64,000 bases of DNA from positions 62,001 through 126,000 of the forward strand of contig JAUVXR010000004.1 in the NCBI GenBank assembly GCA_030603495.1. Reading direction: 5' to 3'. Within the stretch, counting starts at the first letter, position 1, and each line of letters begins with the position of its first letter. The notes under the pieces are model-generated. The model saw nothing but the letters and a program-made list of their open reading frames with translations. It ran no database searches and had not been told where the DNA came from. Made by a program: the position numbers and the translations under genes. This DNA comes from a bacterium (GTDB taxonomy: Bacteria > Armatimonadota > Zipacnadia > Zipacnadales > Zipacnadaceae). Shown piece after piece: positions 16,333 to 24,580 of this stretch.

Positions 16333-16361
16333 AGTGTAGTTTAGCCCGGCGGATTTGTCTA
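16333..16361 (-). promoter_or_regulatory. Promoter of the ECF sigma operon
   Basis: On the minus strand: TAGACA (16356-16361), 17-base spacer, TACACT (16333-16338), ending about 33 bases before the GTG at 16300. Confidence 0.6.
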
Positions 16362-16740
16362 ATGACGGGGCCGCACCACGGGCATATGACTCCGAATCCG
16401 AGGCGCTGCTCCAGGCCATCAAGGTCGGTCACGGCCTGCGCGCGCAGGCTATCGCTGATGGGGACACCGTTGTGGGCAACGAGCTAATCGCGCTCAACGC
16501 CGGCATGGTCAGGTACTGGCAGTATCCCAGCAGCGCGCCCTGCTGCGCTTCTGGGTCGGACGCAAGTGTGTGGATATGGCTGTCGGGCGCTTTGCGCTGC
16601 CGTAGACTCGCTAACCGCCTGAGATATTCTGCCTCAAAAAAAAGCCGTGAGATGGTGCCAGAAGAAGGAGGAGGCAACCCTTTTGGCGAAGAATAGAATA
16701 ATCATGGCGTGAAAACTGTGAAGGGAAGGAGCTCATTAGT
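16362..16740. other. Intergenic stretch with no convincing gene
   Basis: A plus-strand frame (16355-16696) is open but overlaps the sigma promoter, has no ribosome site and resembles nothing I know. Its end contains AGGAGGAGG at about 16667. The last 30 bases carry AAGGGAAGGAG, the ribosome site of the next gene. Confidence 0.45.
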
Positions 16741-17046
16741 ATGGCTGACGCAGTTCTGATGGTGACCACCAAGGGCTATGGCAAGGTCGTATCGCCTACC
16801 GAGTTCAAGCAGCAGAAGCGCGGAGGGAAGGGAATCATTGGCTTCAAGGTAACCGAGGACAGTGGTCCGGTCGCTGCCACCGCGCATGTTGTACTCGGCG
16901 AGGGAGAGCGAGTACTCGTTACGACTGCTAGGGGCCGGGCGATAATGACCCCGGTGGACGACATCTCCGTACGCAGCCGGACCGCGGGCGGTGTGAAGAT
17001 AATTGATGTGGCCGACGGCGACGGTGTAATCTCGGTCATCATCTAG
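16741..17046 (+). CDS. Stand-alone gyrase A C-terminal-type two-blade protein
   Basis: A 101-residue protein. It matches two blades of the GyrA/ParC C-terminal beta-pinwheel: VLMVTTKGYGKVVSPTEFKQ, then QKRGGKGIIGFK (residues 25-36, a GyrA-box-like QKRGGKG), and RVLVTTARGRAIMTPVDDIS, then RTAGGVKIIDVADGDGVIS. Full GyrA has six such blades after an 500-residue breakage-reunion domain; none of that is upstream here. AAGGGAAGGAG precedes the ATG at 1741x (16741), so it is made as an independent small protein rather than being a random fragment. It could bind and wrap DNA or modulate gyrase. Small GyrA-CTD proteins exist in some lineages, but I cannot name a function. The GyrA box here is QKRGGKG instead of QRRGGKG. 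Confidence 0.8.
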   Translation: MADAVLMVTTKGYGKVVSPTEFKQQKRGGKGIIGFKVTEDSGPVAATAHVVLGEGERVLVTTARGRAIMTPVDDISVRSRTAGGVKIIDVADGDGVISVII

Positions 17047-17264
17047 GCGCATCATTCTGCTGACTCCCCACTCCCGCAGGTGTGCGCTGGATTCCCCCGC
17101 GCGGCCGCCTCGTCGCCGGGGGAGGCCCTTATTGTATCAATCGGTCGCAGTCGCCTTCGGGCGGCTGCGGCCCCTCGTTGTGTTGACGGGTTTGCTGGGG
17201 TAGCTGGGGCTTGTGGCTGTGGGCAAGTTGGCGTCACTGGGGGTGCGTCGGCTTGTGGGCTACC
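17047..17264. other. Intergenic region with a weak hairpin
   Basis: GCCTC and GAGGC near 17107-17125 could form a hairpin before CCTTATTGTAT, a weak terminator for the gyrase-CTD gene. The rest is G/T-rich on the plus strand with no gene. Confidence 0.35.
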
Positions 17265-17293
17265 TTGCAGTATTGCCCGAACTAGGATATAGT
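17265..17293 (+). promoter_or_regulatory. Promoter of the homocitrate synthase gene
   Basis: TTGCAG (17265-17270), 17-base spacer, TATAGT (17288-17293). The leader to the ATG at 17432 is about 130 bases; I see no clear riboswitch or attenuator in it. Confidence 0.65.
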
Positions 17294-17431
17294 ATTACTC
17301 GTCGAACAGGTCTTGGCTACTAACGCCGCGAGCTGGGTGCCAGTTGAGGCCGACAGCGTTGCGGCGTCATATTAGTGGTGTGGCCGTTGGCTAATGATGC
17401 TGCAGATTGGCTGCGTTTTAGGAGGAGTATC

Positions 17432-18676
17432 ATGCCCAATATATACTTTGTTGACGTGACTAACCGTGATGGGGAACAGACCGCTCGCATCAGTCTGGCC
17501 AAGCTCCAAAAGACGGTAATCAACTGGCTGCTCGACGAGATGGGCGTTTACCAGTCGGAGATGGGCTTTCCCCTCAATCCGCACGAGTGGGACTATATAA
17601 ACGCCAACATTGAGCTGACTGAGGAGGTCAACTCCAACGGGCCGCTAATCACGAGCATGCAGCTGAGCGGCTGGTCCCGGGCTGTGGCTGGTGATGTACG
17701 TCAGGCGCAGACGCACACCAATCTGAAGCACTTCAACCTGTCCATTTCCACCTCCGAGCAGATGCTCGAGTGGAAATTCCAGGGGAAGTTTTCCCGCGAG
17801 GACATCATCAAAATGATGGTCGAGTCGGTAGTCGCCGCCAAAGAAGGCGGTGGGGGCAGCATCGGGGTTAATGCCGAAGACGCCTCCCGCACTGACATTG
17901 ACTTCCTCATCGAGTTCGCCCAGGCGGGTAAAGAGGCCGGGGCTAACCGCTTCCGCTACTGCGATACGCTCGGCTACGAAGATCCCACCCGCATCGCCGA
18001 ACGCATCGGCCTGCTGGCCCGGGAGACAGAAATGGCTCAGGAATTGCACTGTCATAACGACCTGGGTCTGGCTGTGGCTAACTCGATAGCCGGGGCACTG
18101 GCTGCCTGTGAAGCGGGTGTTGATGCTCTTATCAACACCACGGTCAATGGTGTCGGGGAGCGGGCGGGGAATGCTGACCTGCTTTCCTGTATCCTGGCGC
18201 TGAAGTACTCGGCCCAGTGGGGCACCAATCCGTACCTGGATGAGGCGATTGACCTGAGCAAGGCCTGGCAACTGGCTAAGTATGTCAGCCAGGCCTTCGG
18301 TGTGCCCTTGCCCATAAACCAAGTTGGAGTCGGGGCCAATGCCTTTGCCCACGAGTCGGGGATTCATGCCGACGGCGCGCTGAAAGATCGCCAGAACTAT
18401 GAGCTGTACGACTTCGAGGACCTGGGCCGCGGCGAAAAAGAAGAGGTATCCACTGGGCGAGTGATTACCACCGGCGCTCACGGGGGCACCTCTGGCTTGG
18501 AATATGTCTACAATCAGTTGGGCTTGGCCTTGCGCGACGAGGAGCACGCGCGCGAGGTTCTCAAGCTCGTCCAGTATGCCAATCTTCATACGCAGGCCCC
18601 CCTGACCGAAGAGGAGCTATGGCTGATCTACCACTATCCTGAACAGGTCGAAAAGCTCCTGGCGGTGACACCCTAA
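17432..18676 (+). CDS. Homocitrate synthase / isopropylmalate synthase family (DRE-TIM) enzyme
   Basis: About 414 residues from the ATG at 17432, which follows AGGAGGAG; a longer frame upstream lacks a start site. MPNIYFVDVTNRDGEQTARI carries the metal- and substrate-binding NRDGEQ motif. ELHCHNDLGLAVANSIAGAL is the HxH metal site, and NTTVNGVGERAGNADL is the synthase signature (GxGERxGN). FAHESGIHADGALKDRQNYE completes the family pattern. These match the group annotated as homocitrate synthase in clostridia and deltaproteobacteria. It condenses acetyl-CoA with a 2-oxo acid. No lysine, leucine or nif genes are next to it, so homocitrate versus other product is not settled here. Confidence 0.85.
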   Translation: MPNIYFVDVTNRDGEQTARISLAKLQKTVINWLLDEMGVYQSEMGFPLNPHEWDYINANIELTEEVNSNGPLITSMQLSGWSRAVAGDVRQAQTHTNLKHFNLSISTSEQMLEWKFQGKFSREDIIKMMVESVVAAKEGGGGSIGVNAEDASRTDIDFLIEFAQAGKEAGANRFRYCDTLGYEDPTRIAERIGLLARETEMAQELHCHNDLGLAVANSIAGALAACEAGVDALINTTVNGVGERAGNADLLSCILALKYSAQWGTNPYLDEAIDLSKAWQLAKYVSQAFGVPLPINQVGVGANAFAHESGIHADGALKDRQNYELYDFEDLGRGEKEEVSTGRVITTGAHGGTSGLEYVYNQLGLALRDEEHAREVLKLVQYANLHTQAPLTEEELWLIYHYPEQVEKLLAVTP

Positions 18677-18685
18677 CGTTCGGTA

Positions 18686-18706
18686 CGACGGGCGTCTCGC
18701 CCGTCG
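18686..18706. repeat. Perfect 9-bp inverted repeat between two genes
   Basis: CGACGGGCG-TCT-CGCCCGTCG lies in the 88-base gap between the synthase and peptidase genes. It has no T tract, so it is more like a REP-type element or mRNA-stabilising hairpin than a terminator. Confidence 0.6.
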
Positions 18707-18764
18707 CCAGCCGCCGACAGGTGCTACCGCCTGGCGTGCGAATGTAGGGCGGAGAGGTGGAACG

Positions 18765-19829
18765 ATGCGCAAAGAGTCGCTGGCGTTTCTAGAATCCCTG
18801 ATGACGACACCCTCGCCGTCGGGCTTCGAGCAGCCGGTCCAGCGCCTCGTCCGCGAGACGGTAAGCGAGTGGGCCGACGAGGTGCGCACCGATGTGCACG
18901 GCAACGTCATCGCTGTCAAGAATCCCGGTGCTGAGCCCCGCGTGATGCTGGCGGGCCACTGCGACCAGATTGGGTTTATGGTCCAGCATATCACTGATGA
19001 AGGCTATGTGCATTTCAGTGCCATTGGCGGTGTTGACACGGCGCTGGTGCCGGGCTCGCGCGTCCACATCTGGACAAAAGATGGCCCGGTGCTGGGCGTA
19101 GTCGGGCGTAAGGCCATCCACTTGATGAAGCCCGAAGAGCGTAAGAAGGGCGAAGTCGAGCTCAACAAGCTGTGGATTGACATCGGCGCCAAGAGCAAGA
19201 AAGAGGCGCTCAAGCGCGTCCAAATCGGCGATCCCATCACCTTCGACCTGCGCATGGACCGCCTCTCGGGCGACCTGGTCACTGCTCCGGCCTTCGACGA
19301 CAAGTCCGGAGCGTTTGTAGTGATGGAGGTACTGCGCCGACTGCGCCGCCGCAAGATAGACTGTTCCCTACACAGCGTCTCGACGGTCCAGGAGGAAGTG
19401 GGACTGCGGGGCGCGACTACCAGCGCTTACGGCATCAATCCGTTGGTGGGGATTGCGGTGGACGTAACTCATGCCAGCGACTATCCGGGCGCGGACAAGT
19501 CGCTTACTGGCGAAGTGAAGCTCGGCGAGGGCCCGACTATAGCTAGGGGTGCCAATATCAATCCGGTCGTCTTCGACCTGCTGGTGCAAACTGCTGATGA
19601 TAAGAAGATCCCCTACCAGTTGGAGGCGGCGCCCCGGGCGACCGGGACCGATGCCAACGTCATGCAAATATCGCGGGCCGGTGTGGCCGCTGGTCTGGTG
19701 AGTATTCCCAACCGCTATATGCACACCCAGGTGGAGGTAGTTTCGCTGCGCGACCTGGAGAACGCGGCCAAGCTGCTAGCGGAGACGGTGGTGCGCATTG
19801 ACGAGAAGATGGACTTCACCCCGAAGTAG
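18765..19829 (+). CDS. M42 family metallopeptidase (FrvX/endoglucanase-like aminopeptidase)
   Basis: A 354-residue protein, normal for M42. The two-metal site is visible in order: MLAGHCDQIGFMV (His), APAFDDKSGAFVV (bridging Asp), VSTVQEEVGLRGA (the Glu-Glu pair), VDVTHASDYPG (Asp) and RYMHTQVEVV (His). The catalytic-dimer insertion domain lies at about residues 70-170. Such enzymes form dodecameric tetrahedral aminopeptidases that clear short peptides in the cytoplasm. GAGAGGTGG precedes the ATG. It lies between homocitrate synthase and glmS, all on the same strand, with gaps of 88 and 102 bases. Peptide specificity cannot be read from the sequence. Confidence 0.9.
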   Translation: MRKESLAFLESLMTTPSPSGFEQPVQRLVRETVSEWADEVRTDVHGNVIAVKNPGAEPRVMLAGHCDQIGFMVQHITDEGYVHFSAIGGVDTALVPGSRVHIWTKDGPVLGVVGRKAIHLMKPEERKKGEVELNKLWIDIGAKSKKEALKRVQIGDPITFDLRMDRLSGDLVTAPAFDDKSGAFVVMEVLRRLRRRKIDCSLHSVSTVQEEVGLRGATTSAYGINPLVGIAVDVTHASDYPGADKSLTGEVKLGEGPTIARGANINPVVFDLLVQTADDKKIPYQLEAAPRATGTDANVMQISRAGVAAGLVSIPNRYMHTQVEVVSLRDLENAAKLLAETVVRIDEKMDFTPK

Positions 19830-19931
19830 GCGACGCAGGACTACTGGCGGCTGCGCTGCAAAGACGAACTCCATCCCGGCTGCTTGCACCAGTCGGGATG
19901 CTTGCTATTCTGATATCTGAGGAGACAGATA

Positions 19932-21761
19932 ATGTGTGGCATTGTAGGTTACATCGGGCCGCGCTGTGCGGCTGATATCTGTTTGGCGGGTCTGAAGCGG
20001 CTGGAATACCGGGGCTATGATTCCGCCGGCATTGCTGTAATAGACAACGGCAAGCTTGACACTCGTAAGGTAGTCGGCAAGCTGGTCAACTTGGACGAAG
20101 CTCTCCAGGCTGAGCCGCTGGTCGGCGCACCGGGCATCGGCCATACCCGCTGGGCTACCCACGGCAAGCCCTCGGTGACAAACTCCCACCCCCATCTAAG
20201 CACCAACGGGCGCATCGCCGTGGTGCACAACGGTATCATCGAGAACTACGGCGAGCTGCGTGAGCAACTCATCGCCGAGGGTTGCAGCTTCGTCTCGCAG
20301 ACCGACACCGAAGTTATGCCTCACCTGGTCGAGAAATACTACGAGGGGGACCTGCGTGAGGCGGTGCGCCGGGCGGTGCTGGATTTGCGGGGAGCCTTTG
20401 CCTTCGGTGTCATCTCCGCCGACAGCCCGGACGAGCTGGTCGCGGTGCGCCGCTTCTCGCCACTGGTAGTCGGCCTGGGCCAGGGTGAGAACTTCATTGC
20501 CTCCGATATGGGGGCGATTCGGCCAGAGACCGACAGAGTCTACATCATTGACGACGATGAGCTGGCCCTGATCACTCGCGATGGTGTGGAGCTGACCGAC
20601 TTGGCGCTCAAACCGCTCCAACGGGAGGTCTTTGTGATTCCGTGGGCGGCGGATGCGGCAGAGAAGGGCGGGCACAAGCACTTTATGCACAAGGAGATCC
20701 ACGAGCAAGCCGACGCCATGCACGCCTGCCTGGCCGGCCGGCTCTCTTCGCCCGACCAGCCTATTGTCCTCGAGGGCCTCCAGATGACCACCCAGGAGAT
20801 CAAGGACCTGCGGAAGGTGGTCTTCACTGCCTGTGGCACAGCCTTTCACGCTGGTATGGTTGGCCGCTTTGCTATGGAGAATCTGGCTCGCGTGCCCTCG
20901 GAGGTGGACTTGGCCGCGGAGCTCCGCGCCCGTGATCCGGTCGTGCTGGACAACACGCTGGCCATCGTCATCTCCCAGAGCGGGGAGACGGCTGACACAC
21001 TGGTGGCGCTACGCGACCTGAAGGCGAAGGGTGCCAAGGTCGTCTCCGTGCTCAACGTGGTAGACAGCTCCATTGCCCGCGAATCCGACGGCGTGGTCTA
21101 TATCCAGGCCGGCCCCGAGATCGGTGTCGCCTCCACGAAAGCCTACACGCTGCAGGTCCTGACGATGGAGCTAATCGCGCTACACTTCGCCGAAGTGCGT
21201 GGGACTGCTGATACCGCGATCATACGATCACTCAAGGAAGCATTGATAGCTGTTCCCCAGCAAGCCCAGGAGCTACTCAGCCGTGAAGGTGACGTCAAAG
21301 CGGTTGCTGAGGCGTATTACCAGATGCCTAATTCGCTTTTCCTGGGCCGTGGGGTAAGCCTGCCCTCGGCGATGGAGGGGGCGCTTAAACTAAAGGAGAT
21401 TTCCTACATCCACGCCGAGGGTTATTCGGCTGGTGAGATGAAACACGGCCCGATTGCCTTGGTGGAGCCGGACCTGTTTACCGTTGCCATCGCCGTTGCT
21501 GGTGAGGTCTACGAAAAGATGATCGGCAATCTCCAGGAGATCAAGGCGCGCTCCGGTCCGGTTATCGGTGTAGCCAACGACGGCGATAGTACCATCGGCG
21601 ACGAGTGCGATCATATGATCTGGGTGCCGTCGTGCCCCGAGTTGGTCTCGCCGATCACGGTGGCAATTCCCCTGCAACTGCTGGCCTACCACATAGCCGA
21701 TATGCGCGGCGAGCATATTGACCAGCCCCGAAACCTGGCCAAGACGGTGACGGTGGAATAG
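19932..21761 (+). CDS. glmS: Glutamine-fructose-6-phosphate aminotransferase (isomerizing)
   Basis: A 609-residue protein, standard length. After Met removal Cys1 is the glutaminase nucleophile (MCGIVGYIG). GHTRWATHGKPS and HNGIIENYGELR complete the N-terminal amidotransferase domain. Two SIS domains follow (VISQSGETADTLVALRDLKA and EGYSAGEMKHGPIALVEP) and the C-terminus ends in LAKTVTVE, the conserved tail that closes the ammonia channel. It makes glucosamine 6-phosphate for peptidoglycan and lipopolysaccharide. Only 102 bases separate it from the previous gene and I see no glmS ribozyme core there. GAGGAGACAG precedes the ATG. Confidence 0.96.
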   Translation: MCGIVGYIGPRCAADICLAGLKRLEYRGYDSAGIAVIDNGKLDTRKVVGKLVNLDEALQAEPLVGAPGIGHTRWATHGKPSVTNSHPHLSTNGRIAVVHNGIIENYGELREQLIAEGCSFVSQTDTEVMPHLVEKYYEGDLREAVRRAVLDLRGAFAFGVISADSPDELVAVRRFSPLVVGLGQGENFIASDMGAIRPETDRVYIIDDDELALITRDGVELTDLALKPLQREVFVIPWAADAAEKGGHKHFMHKEIHEQADAMHACLAGRLSSPDQPIVLEGLQMTTQEIKDLRKVVFTACGTAFHAGMVGRFAMENLARVPSEVDLAAELRARDPVVLDNTLAIVISQSGETADTLVALRDLKAKGAKVVSVLNVVDSSIARESDGVVYIQAGPEIGVASTKAYTLQVLTMELIALHFAEVRGTADTAIIRSLKEALIAVPQQAQELLSREGDVKAVAEAYYQMPNSLFLGRGVSLPSAMEGALKLKEISYIHAEGYSAGEMKHGPIALVEPDLFTVAIAVAGEVYEKMIGNLQEIKARSGPVIGVANDGDSTIGDECDHMIWVPSCPELVSPITVAIPLQLLAYHIADMRGEHIDQPRNLAKTVTVE

Positions 21762-21994
21762 CCACAGCTAAAGTCAAAGCGCTCCGCCCGTAGAGGGTGG
21801 TGACGCCTACGCTGGTTGTGGATAGAAGCCTACTGGGGTAGTCTGCTATTGCCAGTTGCCGGCTGTTCGCTGCTCCACGACGATGTTCCCCTGCATACGC
21901 TCGGATCAAGTCGGACTCCTGTTCAAGTTCGCTGTGACCACTGCCGAAGAACTACCCAGATGGGGGGTATTTGCGTTGAGGAGCAGAGCGCGAA

Positions 21995-22423
21995 ATGCGA
22001 GTCGTGGTCTTTGTGTTCAAGGTATTGGCGCTGACCCTCGGGTTGGTCGCCGTTTTGCACTTTGTCACGGCCGAATATGGGTGCCCCTTGGTCTTTATGG
22101 TGGAGGTAGAGGGGGCGTCAATGGAGCCCACCCTGGAATCAGGCGAGCGGGTGTTATTCATTCGCCGCCCCTGGCAACAGGGGGACGTGGTGGTGGCAGA
22201 TGTCGGTGAAGACAAGCTGGTGGTTAAGCGAGTGGTGCGACGCTGGCATCAGTGGGCTTATCTGGCCGGTGACAATCGGGCCATTTCGCGTGACTACTGG
22301 GTGCAACCCGCCGACATAAGATCGGTGATGTTCTGTCCCGTGCCGTTGCCCAAGGTCATCAAGACCGCTGCAGCGAGCCAACCCTCCGACGCCGCCTGTG
22401 CGCAGGATGGCCGGATGCCTTGA
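21995..22423 (+). CDS. lepB: Signal peptidase I (S26), short form
   Basis: A 142-residue protein. One N-terminal membrane helix (about residues 4-24), then box B VEVEGASMEPTLESGERVLF with the catalytic Ser, then DKLVVKRVV with the general-base Lys, and YLAGDNRAISRD, the box E-like GDN-x3-SRD. It is at the small end for the family, near SipW/archaeal-type length. It would cleave Sec signal peptides at the outer face of the membrane. GAGGAG precedes the ATG. The C-terminal tail (PSDAACAQDGRMP) is short and not conserved. It converges with lptD, with 42 bases between the two stops. Confidence 0.85.
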   Translation: MRVVVFVFKVLALTLGLVAVLHFVTAEYGCPLVFMVEVEGASMEPTLESGERVLFIRRPWQQGDVVVADVGEDKLVVKRVVRRWHQWAYLAGDNRAISRDYWVQPADIRSVMFCPVPLPKVIKTAAASQPSDAACAQDGRMP

Positions 22424-22465
22424 ACCCTATTGTGCAGTCCGTAGTGTCGGGTAGTGCCTGCGCTG

Positions 22466-24019
22466 CTACTGCCCGTGGGCTGGTGCAGCGAGCTCTTGCT
22501 GCGTCTGCTCGTATAGTTCATTGAGCGGATGGGTCTGGCGGTAGGGCGCTGTATCCCCAGTCAAGCCGTTGACGTAGATGGCTATCCCCAGACTGTTGCC
22601 GAACGACCGGTACTTCAGGCCCCACGTCAGCGCGTGCGCCCGGCGTCTGAGTTCGAGATCATAGTCACGCAGGTCGCTCTCGGCCATATCGTAGCTGGCG
22701 TTGGCGCGTAGCGACCAGTTCGGGGAGAGCCACAGCTCACAGGCTGGCTGCAGTTCAGTGAGGATGCCAACCTCGTCGTGGAGAAAGGGCGTACGTCCGC
22801 CGAGGATGTGGTGGGTGAGGCTCAGAGAGCCTCTGAGGGAGCTGCTTATCTGCCCGCCGGCTCCGGCGGTCAGCGCGATATCTTGGTAGTTGTCACCGCT
22901 GCTGTAGAAGGTCTGACGAGCAGCCACCGAGCACCACTTCCCAAGCTTGTCACGGCGTTCGTCGTTGTGCCAGTCGTACCGTAGACTCAGGCTGGTGCTC
23001 TGTTCCCGGACAGTCGGCGCGGGGTCAGGTGAATTGGTCTGCAACTCCTCGACGATGTTGGCCAGGGTAAGCGAGCCGGCCCAGCCCGTATCCTGGTTCG
23101 CGCCGGAGGAGAATCTCGTGTAGCGCAGCTCGGGGCGCCGGTCCAGAACGAGGTGAGCGCCCCGGTCGCTGTACGCATCTTCGGTCTGGGAGACTATACC
23201 GAGGGCCGCCCAGTTGGCGCTGGTGTACGTGTTTGCTGAGTGTAGTCGAATGCCCCGTTTCTGCGTCAGACGGACTGTCACATTGTTCTGCAACCTTGCC
23301 TCCGGGCTGGAGAAGTTGAACTGATAGGGGAGACAGAGCTTATCTCTGCTGGAGTAACCCGGTAAGGGAATCAGCGGAGACATCTTCTGCCCATCTTTGC
23401 CTATCCTGAAGGAGAATTTGGGGATCAGTGGCAGCCGTACCCCGTGGAGCCTAAGGGCGGCGCCCGTAATCTTAAAACGGCGCTGACGGGGATAGCATTC
23501 GATGCGCTTGGCCTCGAGGGTGTATTCTGGGTTGCGTCGGTCAGAGGTGGTTATCCTGCCGTCCAGGACGTAGACGACCTCCTGGGTACTTCTTATCTCC
23601 TCGCCAAAAATATAGCCAAGCAAAGACTGAGGTTGATCGGGAGTCAAGTCAACCGCGGCCTGCGCCTGCTGCAGCCGGAATTCGCCGGTGGTGGTGTTCA
23701 GCGTTAGGTGCTCGCCGACGAGCACGCCCTGTGGGGTGCCGATGGTTACTCCCCGGCTGGCTTCCATCTGCCCGGATAGTGAGCCGCCTACTCGTCCGGC
23801 ATTGATGATAGCAGCGCGGTCGGGCTGGCCCTCGAGTGTGATGCGGACTTGTACTCCTTCATCCGCCTCCAGCATCTGCTGGTCCCAGCGATATTGAATG
23901 TGGCCGTCCGGGGCGTATATCTCTACCCTCAGCCGGGGTGCAGAAGGGATGCCGTCACCGGCCAATACGCCGCAGGCCGCGAGGGTCAGGACTATGAGAA
24001 CTGTTACCGTTGGGCGCAT
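22466..24019 (-). CDS. LptD/OstA-like outer-membrane protein
   Basis: About 517 residues from the ATG at 24019. A signal peptide (MRPTVTVLIVLTLAACGVLA) is followed by an OstA-like beta-jellyroll (QMEASRGVTIGTPQGVLVGE, then HLTLNTTTGEFRL) and a region like the LptD N-domain (TSDRRNPEYTLEAKRIECYP). The rest (residues 200-500) is beta-strand-rich with alternating aromatic residues (SLSLRYDWHNDERRDKLGKW), as expected for an outer-membrane barrel. It is shorter than proteobacterial LptD (about 780). It would insert lipopolysaccharide or a similar lipid into the outer membrane; other Lpt genes are not in view. The conserved cysteine pairs are not evident. Good confidence for a diderm trait. Confidence 0.75.
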   Translation of the reverse strand: MRPTVTVLIVLTLAACGVLAGDGIPSAPRLRVEIYAPDGHIQYRWDQQMLEADEGVQVRITLEGQPDRAAIINAGRVGGSLSGQMEASRGVTIGTPQGVLVGEHLTLNTTTGEFRLQQAQAAVDLTPDQPQSLLGYIFGEEIRSTQEVVYVLDGRITTSDRRNPEYTLEAKRIECYPRQRRFKITGAALRLHGVRLPLIPKFSFRIGKDGQKMSPLIPLPGYSSRDKLCLPYQFNFSSPEARLQNNVTVRLTQKRGIRLHSANTYTSANWAALGIVSQTEDAYSDRGAHLVLDRRPELRYTRFSSGANQDTGWAGSLTLANIVEELQTNSPDPAPTVREQSTSLSLRYDWHNDERRDKLGKWCSVAARQTFYSSGDNYQDIALTAGAGGQISSSLRGSLSLTHHILGGRTPFLHDEVGILTELQPACELWLSPNWSLRANASYDMAESDLRDYDLELRRRAHALTWGLKYRSFGNSLGIAIYVNGLTGDTAPYRQTHPLNELYEQTQQELAAPAHGQ

Positions 24020-24077
24020 CAAGTCGCTCGCCGCTGGTAGAGATTAGGAAGTAGGAACGAAAACAACCTGGTGTTGA

Positions 24078-24107
24078 TTATAGCACGGGGCAGTGGGTGT
24101 TGACAAC
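24078..24107 (-). promoter_or_regulatory. Promoter of the lptD-like gene (extended -10)
   Basis: On the minus strand: TTGTCA (24102-24107), 18-base spacer, TATAAT (24078-24083) preceded by TGC, giving an extended -10. Confidence 0.7.
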
Positions 24108-24230
24108 GAGTGCGACTACTGGTGGTCTGGGCTGAGAAGGGGGTTTCCGCCTGCACCAGCCCTTTAGAGGAGCTGTCGAGGCCACAACAGGATCCTAATT
24201 CAGGCGAACCAGCGAGACGGCCAGCCGCGC

Positions 24231-24476
24231 TCAGCCGATCCGGTACTCGGTTACTACGTCTTTCACTCCCGGCATCGTTTCGATCGCCTCAATTACCCGT
24301 TGCATTTGCTGTTCAATCTTCACCCCGCGACTGAGTATCCCACGGATTTCGCGGACCACGCCATCAATGTAAATGACTTCGTTTATGCAGCGTACCCGGA
24401 GCAGCGTCGCGTCCACGGGGTGCTTGGAAATCTCGCGCTCGACCAACCGGCGTGTTCTCTTGTCTTCGATGGGCAT
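24231..24476 (-). CDS. Small BON-domain-like protein
   Basis: An 81-residue protein. LVEREISKHPVDATLLRVRC, then INEVIYIDGVVREIRG and VIEAIETMPGVKDVVTEYRI fit the BON fold: helix, strand with a G-x-V core, and a second helix before V-x-x-V. There is no signal peptide, so it would be cytoplasmic or part of a larger assembly. GAAAGGAG precedes the ATG and a TATAAT promoter lies 44 bases further up. BON domains bind lipids or partner proteins. It stands alone between lptD and a phosphoesterase gene. Confidence 0.6.
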   Translation of the reverse strand: MPIEDKRTRRLVEREISKHPVDATLLRVRCINEVIYIDGVVREIRGILSRGVKIEQQMQRVIEAIETMPGVKDVVTEYRIG

Positions 24477-24519
24477 ATGCTACTCCTTTCCGTCATCACC
24501 ACCGTCAACAACCGCTACT

Positions 24520-24547
24520 ATTATACCCCATCTCTGCTGGAAAGCAA
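24520..24547 (-). promoter_or_regulatory. Promoter of the BON-like gene
   Basis: On the minus strand: TTGCTT (24542-24547), 16-base spacer, TATAAT (24520-24525). Confidence 0.6.
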
Positions 24548-24580
24548 CAATTGGGTCTGGCTGTACTGGCACCACTTGCG

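Noticed and set aside
17645-18589. 314-codon minus-strand open frame
   Set aside because: It lies opposite the homocitrate synthase gene, whose motifs are unambiguous; high GC produces long antisense frames.
19830-19931. glmS ribozyme or riboswitch upstream of glmS
   Set aside because: The interval is only 102 bases and I found no ribozyme core pairing; most glmS genes outside Firmicutes lack it.
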